Shown here one piece after another: positions 18,466 through 26,814 of a DNA stretch of 64,000 nucleotides. The translations under genes were made by a program, and so were the position numbers. Below the pieces are notes generated by a model. It made no database searches and was not told where the DNA came from. It saw only the letters and a program-made list of their open reading frames with translations. Position 1 is the first letter of the stretch. Each line of letters starts with the position of its first letter. The stretch spans positions 1 through 64,000 of the forward strand of contig NZ_JARGEN010000017.1 of assembly GCF_029211125.1 (NCBI RefSeq). The letters are read 5' to 3'. This DNA is from Curvibacter soli. GTDB taxonomy: Bacteria; Pseudomonadota; Gammaproteobacteria; Burkholderiales; Burkholderiaceae_C.

Positions 18466-18515
18466 TCGGCCTCCCTTCGGCCTCTTCGGCCTCCCTTCGG
18501 CCTCTTCGGCCTCCC
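18466..18515. repeat. tandem repeat, 20-bp unit, 2.5 copies
   Basis: The unit ttcggcctcccttcggcctc is repeated twice and a half without change, upstream of tRNA-Arg on its 5' side. Each unit is itself built from two near-copies of ttcggcctc(cc). Its GC-rich self-complementary character (ggcc, cggcc) could affect the tRNA promoter, which must lie nearby. Confidence 0.85.
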
Positions 18516-18582
18516 ACGCCGGACGAGCCTGCGCGCATCTGTCCAGGCAGTGTCCAGGCAGGTGCGCGCGGCGCGCAGCACA

Positions 18583-19809
18583 ATGCGGGACGTGACGGTC
18601 GCAATCCCGCCCAGCGCCGCCCCCGAGCGGCGCATCGCCCACTTGGACATGGACGCCTTCTATGCGTCCGTGGAGCTATTGCGCTACCCGCAGCTCAAGG
18701 GCCTGCCCGTGGTCATCGGCGGCGGGCGGCGGCGAGGGGATGCGGTGCTCGAAGCGCGCGAGCGGCTGCCGCTCGCGGCATTCCCGCGCCTCAAGGACTA
18801 TGTGGGCCGCGGCGTCATCACCACTGCCGCCTATCCGGCGCGGCCGTTTGGCGTGGGTTCGGCCATGGGGCTCATGAAGGCCGCGCGGCTGTGCCCCGAC
18901 GCCATCCTGCTGCCGGTGGACTTCGATGAGTACCGCAAGTACTCGCGCATGTTCAAGGCCGTGGTGACCAGCATCGCGCCGGTGATGGAGGACCGCGGCG
19001 TGGACGAGGTGTACATCGACTTCACCCACGTGCCCGGCGGCCAGCGTGAAGGCGGGCGCGTGCTGGCGCGGCTGATCCAGAAAAGCATTGCCGACGCCAC
19101 GGGCCTCACCTGCTCCATCGGCGTGGCGCCCAACAAGCTGCTGGCCAAGATGGCGAGCGAGTTCGACAAGCCCGCGGGCATTTCCATCGTGGGTGCCGGC
19201 GATCTGGAGCCGCGCATCTGGCCGCTGGCCTGCCGCAAGATCAACGGCATCGGCCCCAAGGCCGAGGCCAGGTTGGCGGGCCATGGCATCCATACCATCG
19301 GCGACCTCGCTGCCTGTCCGCGCGCATGGCTGCTGCAGCATTTCGGTCGCGCCTATGGCGCCTGGCTGCACGAGGCCGCGTGGGGCCGCGACGAGCGCCC
19401 CGTGGTGACCGAGAGCGAACCCGTCTCCATGAGCCGCGAAACCACCTTCGAACGCGACCTGCACGCGGTGCACGACCGGCAGGAGCTGGGCGCCATCTTC
19501 ACCCACCTGTGTGAGTGCGTGGCGGCGGACCTGGCGCGCAAGGGCTATCAGGGCAAGACCATCGGCATCAAGCTGCGCTACGACGACTTCCGCACCGCCA
19601 CGCGCGACCAGACCATCGCCCAGCCGACGGCGGACGCGGCCACGATACGGCGCACGGCGGGCCTGTGTCTCAAGCGCGTGCCGCTGGAGCGCCGCCTGCG
19701 CCTGCTGGGCGTGCGCGTGGGCTCGCTGGTGAAGGTGGACGCGCAAGGCGCGGGTACGGCTGCGGCGGGGCGTGCGCCCGGCGTGGATGTGGAGCCGCAG
19801 CTTTTTTGA
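18583..19809 (+). CDS. dinB: DNA polymerase IV (DinB family)
   Basis: A 408-residue Y-family translesion polymerase. Asp22 (HLDMDAFYASVE), Asp141 and Glu142 (RGVDEVYIDF) are the metal ligands; SIGVAPNKLLAKMASEFDKP and the helix-hairpin-helix INGIGPKAEARLAGHGI follow, and the little-finger domain extends to about residue 385. Between GLPVVIGG and ITTAAYPARPFGV there is an extra segment of about 27 residues rich in Arg (residues 48-76) that E. coli DinB lacks. Start codons are uncertain: ATG at 18583 or a GTG just downstream, neither with a strong ribosome site. No LexA box was seen in front. Confidence 0.93.
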   Translation: MRDVTVAIPPSAAPERRIAHLDMDAFYASVELLRYPQLKGLPVVIGGGRRRGDAVLEARERLPLAAFPRLKDYVGRGVITTAAYPARPFGVGSAMGLMKAARLCPDAILLPVDFDEYRKYSRMFKAVVTSIAPVMEDRGVDEVYIDFTHVPGGQREGGRVLARLIQKSIADATGLTCSIGVAPNKLLAKMASEFDKPAGISIVGAGDLEPRIWPLACRKINGIGPKAEARLAGHGIHTIGDLAACPRAWLLQHFGRAYGAWLHEAAWGRDERPVVTESEPVSMSRETTFERDLHAVHDRQELGAIFTHLCECVAADLARKGYQGKTIGIKLRYDDFRTATRDQTIAQPTADAATIRRTAGLCLKRVPLERRLRLLGVRVGSLVKVDAQGAGTAAAGRAPGVDVEPQLF

Positions 19810-19867
19810 TCCCAAGCCGGCAGAGCCGGAGCCAAACAGGTTGGAAATGCTGCTCTGCCGTCACTTG

Positions 19868-19936
19868 AAGTCTTGGGGAACCCGCATGGGTATTGGGTTT
19901 CTTCAGTTTTCCGGTTGGCTCAACTGCGGTTCAAGT
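19868..19936. repeat. repeat segment related to the left part of the element at 58987
   Basis: Read on the minus strand the sequence gttgagccaaccggaaaactgaag...cccatgcgggttcc matches 58999-59048 (gttgaaccaaccgaaaaactgaag...tccatgcgggtttcc). It lies between dinB and the sulP 3' end. It abuts the start of the segment duplicated at 63343. Confidence 0.7.
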
Positions 19937-19989
19937 TGTATTTCGGCTTGCAACCCGCGTCTTGACCCAGCGCAAGGTACGCGGGGGCT

Positions 19990-22218
19990 TCAGTTGCGGC
20001 TGCGGGTCAACTGCACATTGGTACTGCGCAGCCGCGCCGACAACTCCACGCCAAGGTTTTCCATGAGCCGGAAGGCCAGCGCGGGCTCCTCGCGCGCCAG
20101 CGTGTCGAAGGCGCGGCGCGACAGCACGCCGGCCACGGCGTCCTCGGCCACCACGGCAGTGGCGGAGCGCGGCGTGCCGTCGAGAAAGCCCATCTCCCCC
20201 AGCGTGGCGCCGGCGCGCACCGAGGCCACGCGCAGCCGCCCGCGGCCCACCAGGATGTTGACGCTGCCGCGCCGCAGCATGTAGAGCTCGCGCGTGTTCT
20301 CGCCCTCGGCGAACAACACCGTGCCCACGCCGAACGCCCGCTGGGTGAAGCAGGCCTCCACGCGCTGGCACTGCGCGGCGTCGAAGCCCCTGAGCAGCGC
20401 GGCGGTGTCTTCCATCCAGGCCCGCTCGTCGGCGGGCGCAGGGCGGCCGCCGGGCATCTCCAGCAGGCGGTTCTCCACGAATTCGAGCGCGCGGTCGGCA
20501 TCGGCGAAATAGCGCTCGCCGTCGAGCCCATCGTCCGCCGTGAGCTCGGGAGCCTGCTCCGCGTCCAGGCCCAGCAGCAGGCGCCGCGCGGCGAAGGCCG
20601 CGTGCACCACCCGCACGCCCTGCGCGCGCGCCCGGGCCTCGAAGCGCGCCACGGTGCCGCCAATGGTGGTGTCCACCGAGATGACGGACTCCCAGTCGAG
20701 CACCACGAAGCGCGCGCCCGGCAGCGCGGCCTGCAACTGCTCGTACAGCAGGTTGGCCGAGCCGAAGAACAGAGCGCCCTGCAGCCGCACGCAGCGGATG
20801 CAGCCGCCGTAGCTGTCGAGCCAGGCCATGGCGCGGCGCGAGCGCGCGCAGTTGGAGCGGCAGGCCGCGCCCTGCCGCACGTCGCGCACCGGCGCGCGGC
20901 CGTTGCGGCGCGCGAACAGCACCAGGCCCGCCATGATGCCCACGGGCACCGCCACCAGCATGTTGGCCGCCAGCGCCGCGGCCACGACGAGCAGCCAGGT
21001 GAAAGTGTCTTCGCGCTCCAGCGCGTTCATGCGCGATCCGGCGCGTGTGCCGCCGACGAAGCGCGCCAGCGGCGCGAGGCTGGCGCGGTCCACCATGCTC
21101 CAGGCCTCGAACAGCAGCAGCGCGGCCACCGCCGCCAGCGGAATCCACGCCAGCCAGCCCGTGAGGCAGAACGCCAGCACCGCCAGCGCCAGCAGCCGCA
21201 GCGCCAAGGGCCCGAGCGCGCCCACCCGCGCCGCGCCCAGCGTGGCGCTGGAGGCCGCGCCCAGCGGCAGCGCGCCCAGCATGGCGGCCACGGCCTGCGC
21301 GGCGCCCAGCGCCAGGTTCTGCCGCAGCGTGGGCGCGGGGCGTTCGTCGGACTGGTGGTCCACCAGCGCCTGCGCGAGCGCCGTGCTCATGAACACCGCC
21401 GCGCCCAGCAGCATGCCCGCGAACAGCACGTCGCGCGCGATGAGCAGGGTGGCCGCCTGCGGCGCCAGCCAGGCCTGCCAGTCGAACGCGGGCAGGTGCG
21501 GCAGGGCCGGCAGGTTGTGCGCCAGCACCATGGGCACCGCCAGCCCGCCGGTCTTGGCGAGCAGCAGGCCCAGCAGGCTGGCCACCACCAGGCCCGCCAG
21601 GCTGGCCGGCAGGCCTGGCAGCAGCGCGCGCGCCAGCGCGGCGGCACCGATGCACGCGGCCATCAGCACCAGCATCGCGCTGGGCCGCATGCCGTGCTGC
21701 AGCACCAGCGCCTCCAGCACCGGCACCTGCCCGGCCACCACCAGAACCGCCGTGGCGTTGGTGAAGCCCGCGAACACCGGCCCGGGAATGAAGCGCGCCA
21801 GCCGCTGCGCGCGCAGCAGGTACAGCACCGGCTGGCACAGCGCTGCGGCGATGCACACCGCGGCCATCAGCGTGGCGCGGACCTGCGGTGTATCGGCCAG
21901 GCCCCAGTAGGGCATGCGCGCGGCGAAGGTGTCGAGGGCACCGGCCAGGATGGATACCGAGAAGAAGCGCACGCTGAACACCAGGGGCCGGCCCGAGAAC
22001 GAGCCCGCGAAGTTCACGACCGCCAGCCCCAGCAGGCTGGCCCAGAGCAGCGGGGCGACGTAGTCGGGACCAATCTTGGCCGCCAGCCACACCACGGCTG
22101 CGATGCTGACGGGCAGCGCCATGCCCCCGCCTTCCAACGCCGCGGCGAGCGCGCGGCCCAGGCCGGGGCGCGGCGCGGCGGTGGGCATGTCGTCTAGCGG
22201 CAGTCGGGTGGTGCCCAT
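19990..22218 (-). CDS. SulP-type anion transporter with STAS and cyclic-nucleotide-binding domains
   Basis: A 742-residue protein. Residues 30-430 are the SulP membrane core of about 10-12 hydrophobic helices, including PGPVFAGFTNATAV. A STAS domain follows (about 480-575; VRLQGALFFGSANLLYEQL, FVVLDWESVISVDTTIGGTVARFE). A Crp-like cNMP-binding domain occupies about 610-725 (FAEGENTRELYMLRRGSVNILVG, GATLGEMGFLDGTPRSATAVV). The SulP family moves sulfate, bicarbonate or dicarboxylates; the substrate cannot be told here. Four cysteines (453, 457, 473, 476) occur as CxxxC-x15-CxxC just before the STAS domain. The gene is flanked by repeat copies on both sides, and its 3' end is duplicated at 63343-63570. 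Confidence 0.9.
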   Translation of the reverse strand: MGTTRLPLDDMPTAAPRPGLGRALAAALEGGGMALPVSIAAVVWLAAKIGPDYVAPLLWASLLGLAVVNFAGSFSGRPLVFSVRFFSVSILAGALDTFAARMPYWGLADTPQVRATLMAAVCIAAALCQPVLYLLRAQRLARFIPGPVFAGFTNATAVLVVAGQVPVLEALVLQHGMRPSAMLVLMAACIGAAALARALLPGLPASLAGLVVASLLGLLLAKTGGLAVPMVLAHNLPALPHLPAFDWQAWLAPQAATLLIARDVLFAGMLLGAAVFMSTALAQALVDHQSDERPAPTLRQNLALGAAQAVAAMLGALPLGAASSATLGAARVGALGPLALRLLALAVLAFCLTGWLAWIPLAAVAALLLFEAWSMVDRASLAPLARFVGGTRAGSRMNALEREDTFTWLLVVAAALAANMLVAVPVGIMAGLVLFARRNGRAPVRDVRQGAACRSNCARSRRAMAWLDSYGGCIRCVRLQGALFFGSANLLYEQLQAALPGARFVVLDWESVISVDTTIGGTVARFEARARAQGVRVVHAAFAARRLLLGLDAEQAPELTADDGLDGERYFADADRALEFVENRLLEMPGGRPAPADERAWMEDTAALLRGFDAAQCQRVEACFTQRAFGVGTVLFAEGENTRELYMLRRGSVNILVGRGRLRVASVRAGATLGEMGFLDGTPRSATAVVAEDAVAGVLSRRAFDTLAREEPALAFRLMENLGVELSARLRSTNVQLTRSRN

Positions 22219-22223
22219 GCGGA

Positions 22224-22347
22224 TTCAGTCTAGAAACGGCAGGTGCATAGCGCTCTCGCCCACGAGGTGAACGCCATCGAAGCCATCGAGCGTTGATTTC
22301 ATGGGCAAGGGATACAAAGCGGTCAACTGCCGTTTCCAGGGGTTCAG
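22224..22347. mobile_element. MITE-like element, short form, copy B
   Basis: Body 22229-22342 (114 bp), with ends TCTAGAAACGGCAGGTG and CAACTGCCGTTTCCAGGGG. The left end has drifted by two substitutions and two bases relative to copies A and C. TTCAG lies outside both ends (22224-22228 and 22343-22347), and the right copy contains the moaE stop codon. The interior matches copies A and C in the reverse direction (gcgagagcgctatgcacc, cgatggcttcgatggcg). Confidence 0.75.
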
Positions 22348-22832
22348 CCCGCCATGGCCGGCGCGGCCACGCCCCAGCGCGCCAGCGCGGCATCGTCGGA
22401 CTCGCGCGCATCGACCCAGCGCGCGCCCTCGGCGGTGAACTCCTTCTTCCAGAACGGGGCCTGGGTCTTGAGGTAGTCCATGAGGAACTCGCAGGCCGCG
22501 AAGCTCTGCCCCCGGTGGCGCGCCGAGACGGCCACGAAGACGATCTGCGCGCCCGGCGGCAGCCGGCCCACGCGGTGCACGATGCGCACGCCCAGGATGT
22601 CGGCGAAGCGCGCGCGCGCCGCATCGGCCATGGCGGCGATGGCGCGCTCGGTCATGCCGGGGTAGTGCTCCAGCTCCATCGCCTGCACCGCCGCGCCGCC
22701 GCCCGCGCCGCGCACGGCGCCGATGAAGCTGCACACGGCGCCCGCCTGCAGCTCGCCCGCGCGCAGCGCGGCGATTTCGGCGCTGGCGTCGAAGTCCTCG
22801 GACTGGATGCGGATGGCTGCGGCAAAACCCAT
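22344..22832 (-). CDS. moaE: molybdopterin synthase catalytic subunit
   Basis: This 162-residue large subunit of MPT synthase converts precursor Z to molybdopterin using thiocarboxylated MoaD. Recognisable motifs are GAVCSFIGAVRG, LEHYPGMTERAI, RIVHRVGRLPPG and VSARHRGQSFAACEFLMDYLKTQAPFWKKE, with the active-site lysines in the last block. The start is MGFAAAIRIQ; an upstream in-frame ATG lacks support. It is separated from moaD by a gene on the opposite strand. Confidence 0.97.
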   Translation of the reverse strand: MGFAAAIRIQSEDFDASAEIAALRAGELQAGAVCSFIGAVRGAGGGAAVQAMELEHYPGMTERAIAAMADAARARFADILGVRIVHRVGRLPPGAQIVFVAVSARHRGQSFAACEFLMDYLKTQAPFWKKEFTAEGARWVDARESDDAALARWGVAAPAMAG

Positions 22833-22950
22833 CGCGCGATTGTGACATCGCTCCCCTGGCGCACAAAGCATTCAGGTGTTTTATGCCTCCAGTGCTTTAT
22901 CTGCCTGCGGTAGCAGCTATCTTTTTGAGAGCGCCACGACAATCCACCGC

Positions 22951-23268
22951 ATGGACGACGACAACCAGATCCTCGTGCCGCCGAGCTTCACCGCCTTGTT
23001 CGCGGACGCGCGCGGACGCCTGCGGGCGAGCGCCGCCACGGTGCGCGAGCGCTACGAACTCTGCGAGGACCTGGCCTGCCACCTCGTGGAGCAGGCCGGC
23101 ATGCTCTACCACGCGCAGGCACCGTCCGAGGAGGAAGTGCTGCGGCGCATCCACGCCGGCCTGCGCGCGCCCGGCGCCGGCGTCGGGCCCGCGGAGGCGG
23201 CGTGGATCGTGCTGCGCCTGGCCGAGCTGCTGCAGTGGCCGTGCCCGGACGTATCCCCCACGCCCTGA
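22951..23268 (+). CDS. conserved hypothetical protein, about 105 residues
   Basis: The protein begins MDDDNQILVPPSFTALF and is mainly helical: RERYELCEDLACHLVEQA, EEEVLRRIHAGL and AEAAWIVLRLAELLQW. It resembles a short Comamonadaceae family that I recall being labelled 'ATPase with chaperone activity', although no nucleotide-binding motif is visible, so that label should not be trusted. It lies on the plus strand inside the minus-strand Moco cluster, diverging from moaE and ending one base short of the moaD stop codon. A degenerate intergenic hairpin (cagtgctttatctgcctgcggtagcagctat) sits in its upstream region. Confidence 0.8.
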   Translation: MDDDNQILVPPSFTALFADARGRLRASAATVRERYELCEDLACHLVEQAGMLYHAQAPSEEEVLRRIHAGLRAPGAGVGPAEAAWIVLRLAELLQWPCPDVSPTP

Positions 23269-23269
23269 C

Positions 23270-23521
23270 TCAGCCGCCCGTGACGGGCGGGAAGAACGCC
23301 ACCTCGGCCCCGTCGGCCAAGGCTGCGGCCTCATCGCTGAGCACCTGATCGACCGCCACGCGCACGGCACGCCCGCGCGCCAGCGCCTGGGCCCAGGGGC
23401 CGCCGCGCGCGATGAGCGCGTCGCGCAGCGCGCCGACGGTGGCTGCGGGCGTGTCGAGCTGCTCGGCGCCCTGGCCCACGGCCTCGCGGATGGAGGCGAA
23501 GTAGCGCACCGTGAGTTTCAT
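23270..23521 (-). CDS. moaD: molybdopterin synthase sulfur carrier subunit
   Basis: This 83-residue ubiquitin-fold protein opens MKLTVRYFASIREAVG and ends FFPPVTGG; the terminal Gly-Gly is thiocarboxylated to carry sulfur to MoaE. Its ATG overlaps the moeA stop (ATGA), giving a mobB-moeA-moaD unit. Confidence 0.97.
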   Translation of the reverse strand: MKLTVRYFASIREAVGQGAEQLDTPAATVGALRDALIARGGPWAQALARGRAVRVAVDQVLSDEAAALADGAEVAFFPPVTGG

Positions 23522-24762
23522 CCCAGCAGCTCCGCGAAGGGCAGGAAGCGCACCAGGTCGCCGCGTGCGATCGCGCGGCCCGTGGGGTTGTCCACCAGGC
23601 CGTCGCTCCAGACCGCCGAGGCCAGTACGCCCGAGCCCTGGTTGGGGAACAGGTCGAGCCCGCCCTGCGTGTTGCGGCGCGCGCGCAGGAATTCGCGCCG
23701 CTTGTCGGCGCGCGGCCCGTCGAAGTGCGCGGGCAGCAGCGTGGCGGGCACGTCGGCATCGCGCACGCCCTGCAGCGCCAGCAGGAAGGGGCGCACGAGA
23801 ACCAGCAGCGTGACGAAGCCGGCCACCGGATTGCCCGGCAGGCCGATGAAGTGGGTGGGGCGTTCCGCGCCATCGATGCTGCCGTAGGCGAATGGCTTGC
23901 CGGGCTTGATGGCGATCTGCCAAAGATCGAGCCGGCCCAGGGCCTGCACGGCGGGGCGCAGGTGGTCTTCCTCGCCCACCGAGACGCCGCCGCTGGTGAT
24001 GATGAGGTCGCAGCCCACGGCCGCCTCGCGCAGCGCGGCCTCGGTGGCGTCGCGCCGGTCGGGCACGATGCCGAAGTCGCGCACCTCGCAGCCCAGGCGG
24101 GTGAGCAGTGCGCGCAGCACGAAGCGGTTGGAGTTGTAGATGGCGCCGGGGCGCATGTGCTCGGGCGCCACGTCGCCGGGCATGACCAGCTCGTCGCCGG
24201 TGGAAAACAGCGCCACGCGCGGGCGCGCCGCCACGTCCAGGGTGGCGACACCGATGGACGCGGCCAGCCCCAGCGCGGCGGGCGTGAGCCGCCGGCCCTG
24301 GCGCAGCACGGTGGCGCCGCGCGCCACGTCTTCTCCCGCGCGGCGGATGGACTGGCCGGGCCGGGGCGCGGCGTTGACGCGCACGCGCGCGCCGCCGTCG
24401 AGTGCTTCGCATTCCTCCTGCATGACCACGGCGTCGGCCCCCTCGGGGATGGGCGCGCCGGTGAAGATGCGCGCTGCCGTGCCCGCAGCGAGCGGCTGGC
24501 CGGCCTCGCCCGCCGCGATGCGCTGCGAAACGGCAAGCGTGGCGCCCGGCGCGGGCGCATCGGCGCTGCGCAGCGCATAGCCGTCCATGGCGCTGTTGTC
24601 CCAGGGCGGCACATGCAGGGCGGAAACCACGTCCTGCGCCAGCACGCGGTGGTCCGCATCGAAGGTGGCGACGGTGTCGGTGCGGGCCAGCGGGCGGGCG
24701 TGCGCGAGCAGCGCGGCCAGCGCATCGTCGAGCGGCATCAGGGGCGGGCGGGCAGCGGTCAT
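23518..24762 (-). CDS. moeA: molybdopterin molybdenumtransferase
   Basis: A 414-residue enzyme that inserts molybdate into MPT-AMP. Motifs in order are PPWDNSAMDGYALR, ARIFTGAPIPEGADAVVMQEE, RRAGEDVARG, the MoCF-fold block STGDELVMPGD and SGGVSVGEEDHLRPAV, and GLPGNPVAGFVTLLVLVRPF. The C-terminal beta domain ends FLPFAELLG. The start overlaps the mobB stop by four bases and its stop overlaps moaD, which indicates translational coupling. Confidence 0.97.
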   Translation of the reverse strand: MTAARPPLMPLDDALAALLAHARPLARTDTVATFDADHRVLAQDVVSALHVPPWDNSAMDGYALRSADAPAPGATLAVSQRIAAGEAGQPLAAGTAARIFTGAPIPEGADAVVMQEECEALDGGARVRVNAAPRPGQSIRRAGEDVARGATVLRQGRRLTPAALGLAASIGVATLDVAARPRVALFSTGDELVMPGDVAPEHMRPGAIYNSNRFVLRALLTRLGCEVRDFGIVPDRRDATEAALREAAVGCDLIITSGGVSVGEEDHLRPAVQALGRLDLWQIAIKPGKPFAYGSIDGAERPTHFIGLPGNPVAGFVTLLVLVRPFLLALQGVRDADVPATLLPAHFDGPRADKRREFLRARRNTQGGLDLFPNQGSGVLASAVWSDGLVDNPTGRAIARGDLVRFLPFAELLG

Positions 24763-25307
24763 GAAGATGTGGGGCCGTGGTAGAGGAAGGGCTGGCGATT
24801 CTCGGCCAGCCAGTCGGCGACCTGCGCGGGCTGGTGCCAATCCAGCACCGGCAGCGCGGTCGGGGCGGGCAGGTGGCCCGGCGGCGCGTCGGTGGCGATG
24901 GCGGCGACGCACGGGTCGCCGGGGTAGCGCGCGGGCTGGGCCGGGTAGCCGTTGCCGGGGGCGCGCCAGACCTCGACCTTGGGCAGATCGCTGTCGCGGA
25001 AGCCTTCGACGATGACCCAGTCCGCGCCGGGGCTGAGCGCGGCGATGAGGGCATGCACGTCGGGCTCGGCGGGGCGGGGGTTCTCGCGCATCAGCACGGT
25101 GCGCTGGTCGGAGGCGACGAGCACCTCGAACGCGCCGGCCTGGCGGTGGCGGTACGAGTCCTTGCCGGGCTGGTCCACGTCGAAGCGGTGGTGGGCGTGC
25201 TTGATGACCGACACGCGCAGCCCGCGCACGGTGAGCGCGGGGATGAGCTGCTCGATCAGCGTGGTCTTGCCCGAGCCCGAGTAGCCGGCGAAGCACACGA
25301 CTTGCAT
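24759..25307 (-). CDS. mobB: molybdopterin-guanine dinucleotide biosynthesis adapter MobB
   Basis: A 182-residue GTP-binding protein. The P-loop GYSGSGKT is at residues 8-15, followed by VSVIKHAHHRFDVDQPGKDSYRHRQAGA, the diagnostic MobB block, and VIVEGFRDSDLPKVEVWR. It is thought to deliver guanine nucleotide to MobA, which is not in the window. It is the first gene of the mobB-moeA-moaD unit. Confidence 0.95.
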   Translation of the reverse strand: MQVVCFAGYSGSGKTTLIEQLIPALTVRGLRVSVIKHAHHRFDVDQPGKDSYRHRQAGAFEVLVASDQRTVLMRENPRPAEPDVHALIAALSPGADWVIVEGFRDSDLPKVEVWRAPGNGYPAQPARYPGDPCVAAIATDAPPGHLPAPTALPVLDWHQPAQVADWLAENRQPFLYHGPTSS

Positions 25308-25342
25308 GCGGTGGCGTCCTTTTGCTCTTGTTTTAGTAGCTG

Positions 25343-25367
25343 CCAGCGCTTGCTGCACAAGCGCTGG
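25343..25367. terminator. intergenic hairpin, family-typical copy
   Basis: CCAGCGCTTG and CAAGCGCTGG form a perfect 10-bp stem with a 5-base loop, followed on the plus strand by aggccattttt. It lies between the thrC stop and the mobB start. It is the best-preserved copy in this window of the AGCGCTTG hairpin repeat and could terminate thrC transcription. Confidence 0.7.
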
Positions 25368-25389
25368 AGGCCATTTTTGCTTGCAACGG

Positions 25390-26814
25390 CTACGCCGCGC
25401 CGCAGTGGCGGGCGATGTAGTCCTTGACCAGCGCGGCGTCTGCCGGCAGCACGTCCACGCGCTTGGGACGCGATTCGATGCCCGCGAACCGGGCCGGGCG
25501 CTCTGGCTCGCGGCCCAGGGCTTCGACGATGGTGGCGGCGAACTTGATCGGCAGCGCCGTTTCGAGCACGACCATGGGCGCGCCGCCGGGCTGCCAGTGC
25601 TCGCGGGCGACCTTCAGGCCGTCGGCGGTATGCGGGTCCACCACCACGCCGAAGCGCTGCCAGGTGTCGCGGATGACGGCCAGGCGGTCGGCATGGGTGC
25701 TGCGGCCGCTGGCGAAGCCGTAGTGGCGCGCGCAGTCGCGGAAGGCCGGGTCGGCGCCCAGGTCGAAACGGCCGCTGGCGACCAGGCCGGTGCCGAACAG
25801 CGCGCGGGTGCGCTCGCCGTCGCGGCCCAGCAGATCGAACACGAAGCGCTCGAAATTGCTGGCCTTGCTGATGTCCATCGACGGGCTGGAGGTCTCGACC
25901 GTGTCCCTGGCGGCGCGCACGCGGTAGGTGCCGGTGCGGAAGAACTCGTCGAGCACGTCGTTCTCGTTGGTGGCCACCACCAGCCGGTGGATGGGCAGGC
26001 CCATCTGCCGCGCGACGTGGCCGGCGCAGATGTTGCCGAAGTTGCCGCTGGGGACGGTGAAGCTCACGCGCTCGCCGTTGGAGCGCGTCGCCTCGAAGTA
26101 GCCCGCGAAGTAGTAGACCACCTGCGCCAGCAGCCGCGCCCAGTTGATGCTGTTGACGGTGCCGATGCGGTACTTGCGCTTGAAATCGAGGTCGCCGCTG
26201 ACGGCCTTGACGATATCCTGGCAGTCGTCGAACACGCCCTCGATGGCGATGTTGTGGATGTTTTCATCTTGCAGGCTGAACATCTGCGCCTGCTGGAATG
26301 GGCTCATGCGCCCGTGCGGGCTGGTCATGAAGACGCGCACGCCCTGCTTGCCGCGCATAGCGTATTCGGCGGCGCTGCCGGTGTCGCCGCTGGTGGCGCC
26401 GAGGACGTTGAGCTGCTCGCCGCGGCGGGCCAGTTCGTATTCGAACAGGTTGCCCAGCAACTGCATCGCCATGTCCTTGAAGGCGAGCGTGGGACCGTTG
26501 CTGAGAGACTCCAGGTACAGGCCCGGCTCCAGGGGCTTCAGGGGCACGATCTCGGGCGTGCCGAACACCTCGGCGGTGTAGGTGCGCGCGCAGATGGCGC
26601 GCAGGTCGGCGGCGGGAATGTCGTCGATGTAGAGCGAGAGGATGCGCCACGCCAGCTCGGCATACGGCAGGCCGCGCCATTCGGCGAGCATGGCCGCATC
26701 GACCTGGGGGTAGCGCTCGGGCAGGTACAGCCCGCCGTCGGGCGCCAGCCCTTCGAGCAGGATTTCGCAGAAGGAGCGGCGCTGCGGGTCGCCGCGGGTG
26801 GAAAGGTATTTCAT
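25390..26814 (-). CDS. thrC: threonine synthase
   Basis: A 474-residue PLP enzyme of the long (E. coli/yeast type) class that converts O-phosphohomoserine to threonine. Opening MKYLSTRGDPQRRSFCEILLEGLAPDGGLYLPE is typical; the PLP lysine is Lys113 in NGPTLAFKDMAMQ, and the phosphate-binding glycine-rich loop is LGATSGDTGSAAEYA. Its ATG overlaps the stop of the upstream PIN toxin gene by four bases, so the hom-antitoxin-toxin-thrC stretch is probably one transcript. Confidence 0.98.
   Translation of the reverse strand: MKYLSTRGDPQRRSFCEILLEGLAPDGGLYLPERYPQVDAAMLAEWRGLPYAELAWRILSLYIDDIPAADLRAICARTYTAEVFGTPEIVPLKPLEPGLYLESLSNGPTLAFKDMAMQLLGNLFEYELARRGEQLNVLGATSGDTGSAAEYAMRGKQGVRVFMTSPHGRMSPFQQAQMFSLQDENIHNIAIEGVFDDCQDIVKAVSGDLDFKRKYRIGTVNSINWARLLAQVVYYFAGYFEATRSNGERVSFTVPSGNFGNICAGHVARQMGLPIHRLVVATNENDVLDEFFRTGTYRVRAARDTVETSSPSMDISKASNFERFVFDLLGRDGERTRALFGTGLVASGRFDLGADPAFRDCARHYGFASGRSTHADRLAVIRDTWQRFGVVVDPHTADGLKVAREHWQPGGAPMVVLETALPIKFAATIVEALGREPERPARFAGIESRPKRVDVLPADAALVKDYIARHCGAA

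Noticed and set aside
18466-18515. Short regular repeat that might be a CRISPR array
   Set aside because: Units are contiguous with no spacers, only 2.5 copies, and no cas genes are nearby.
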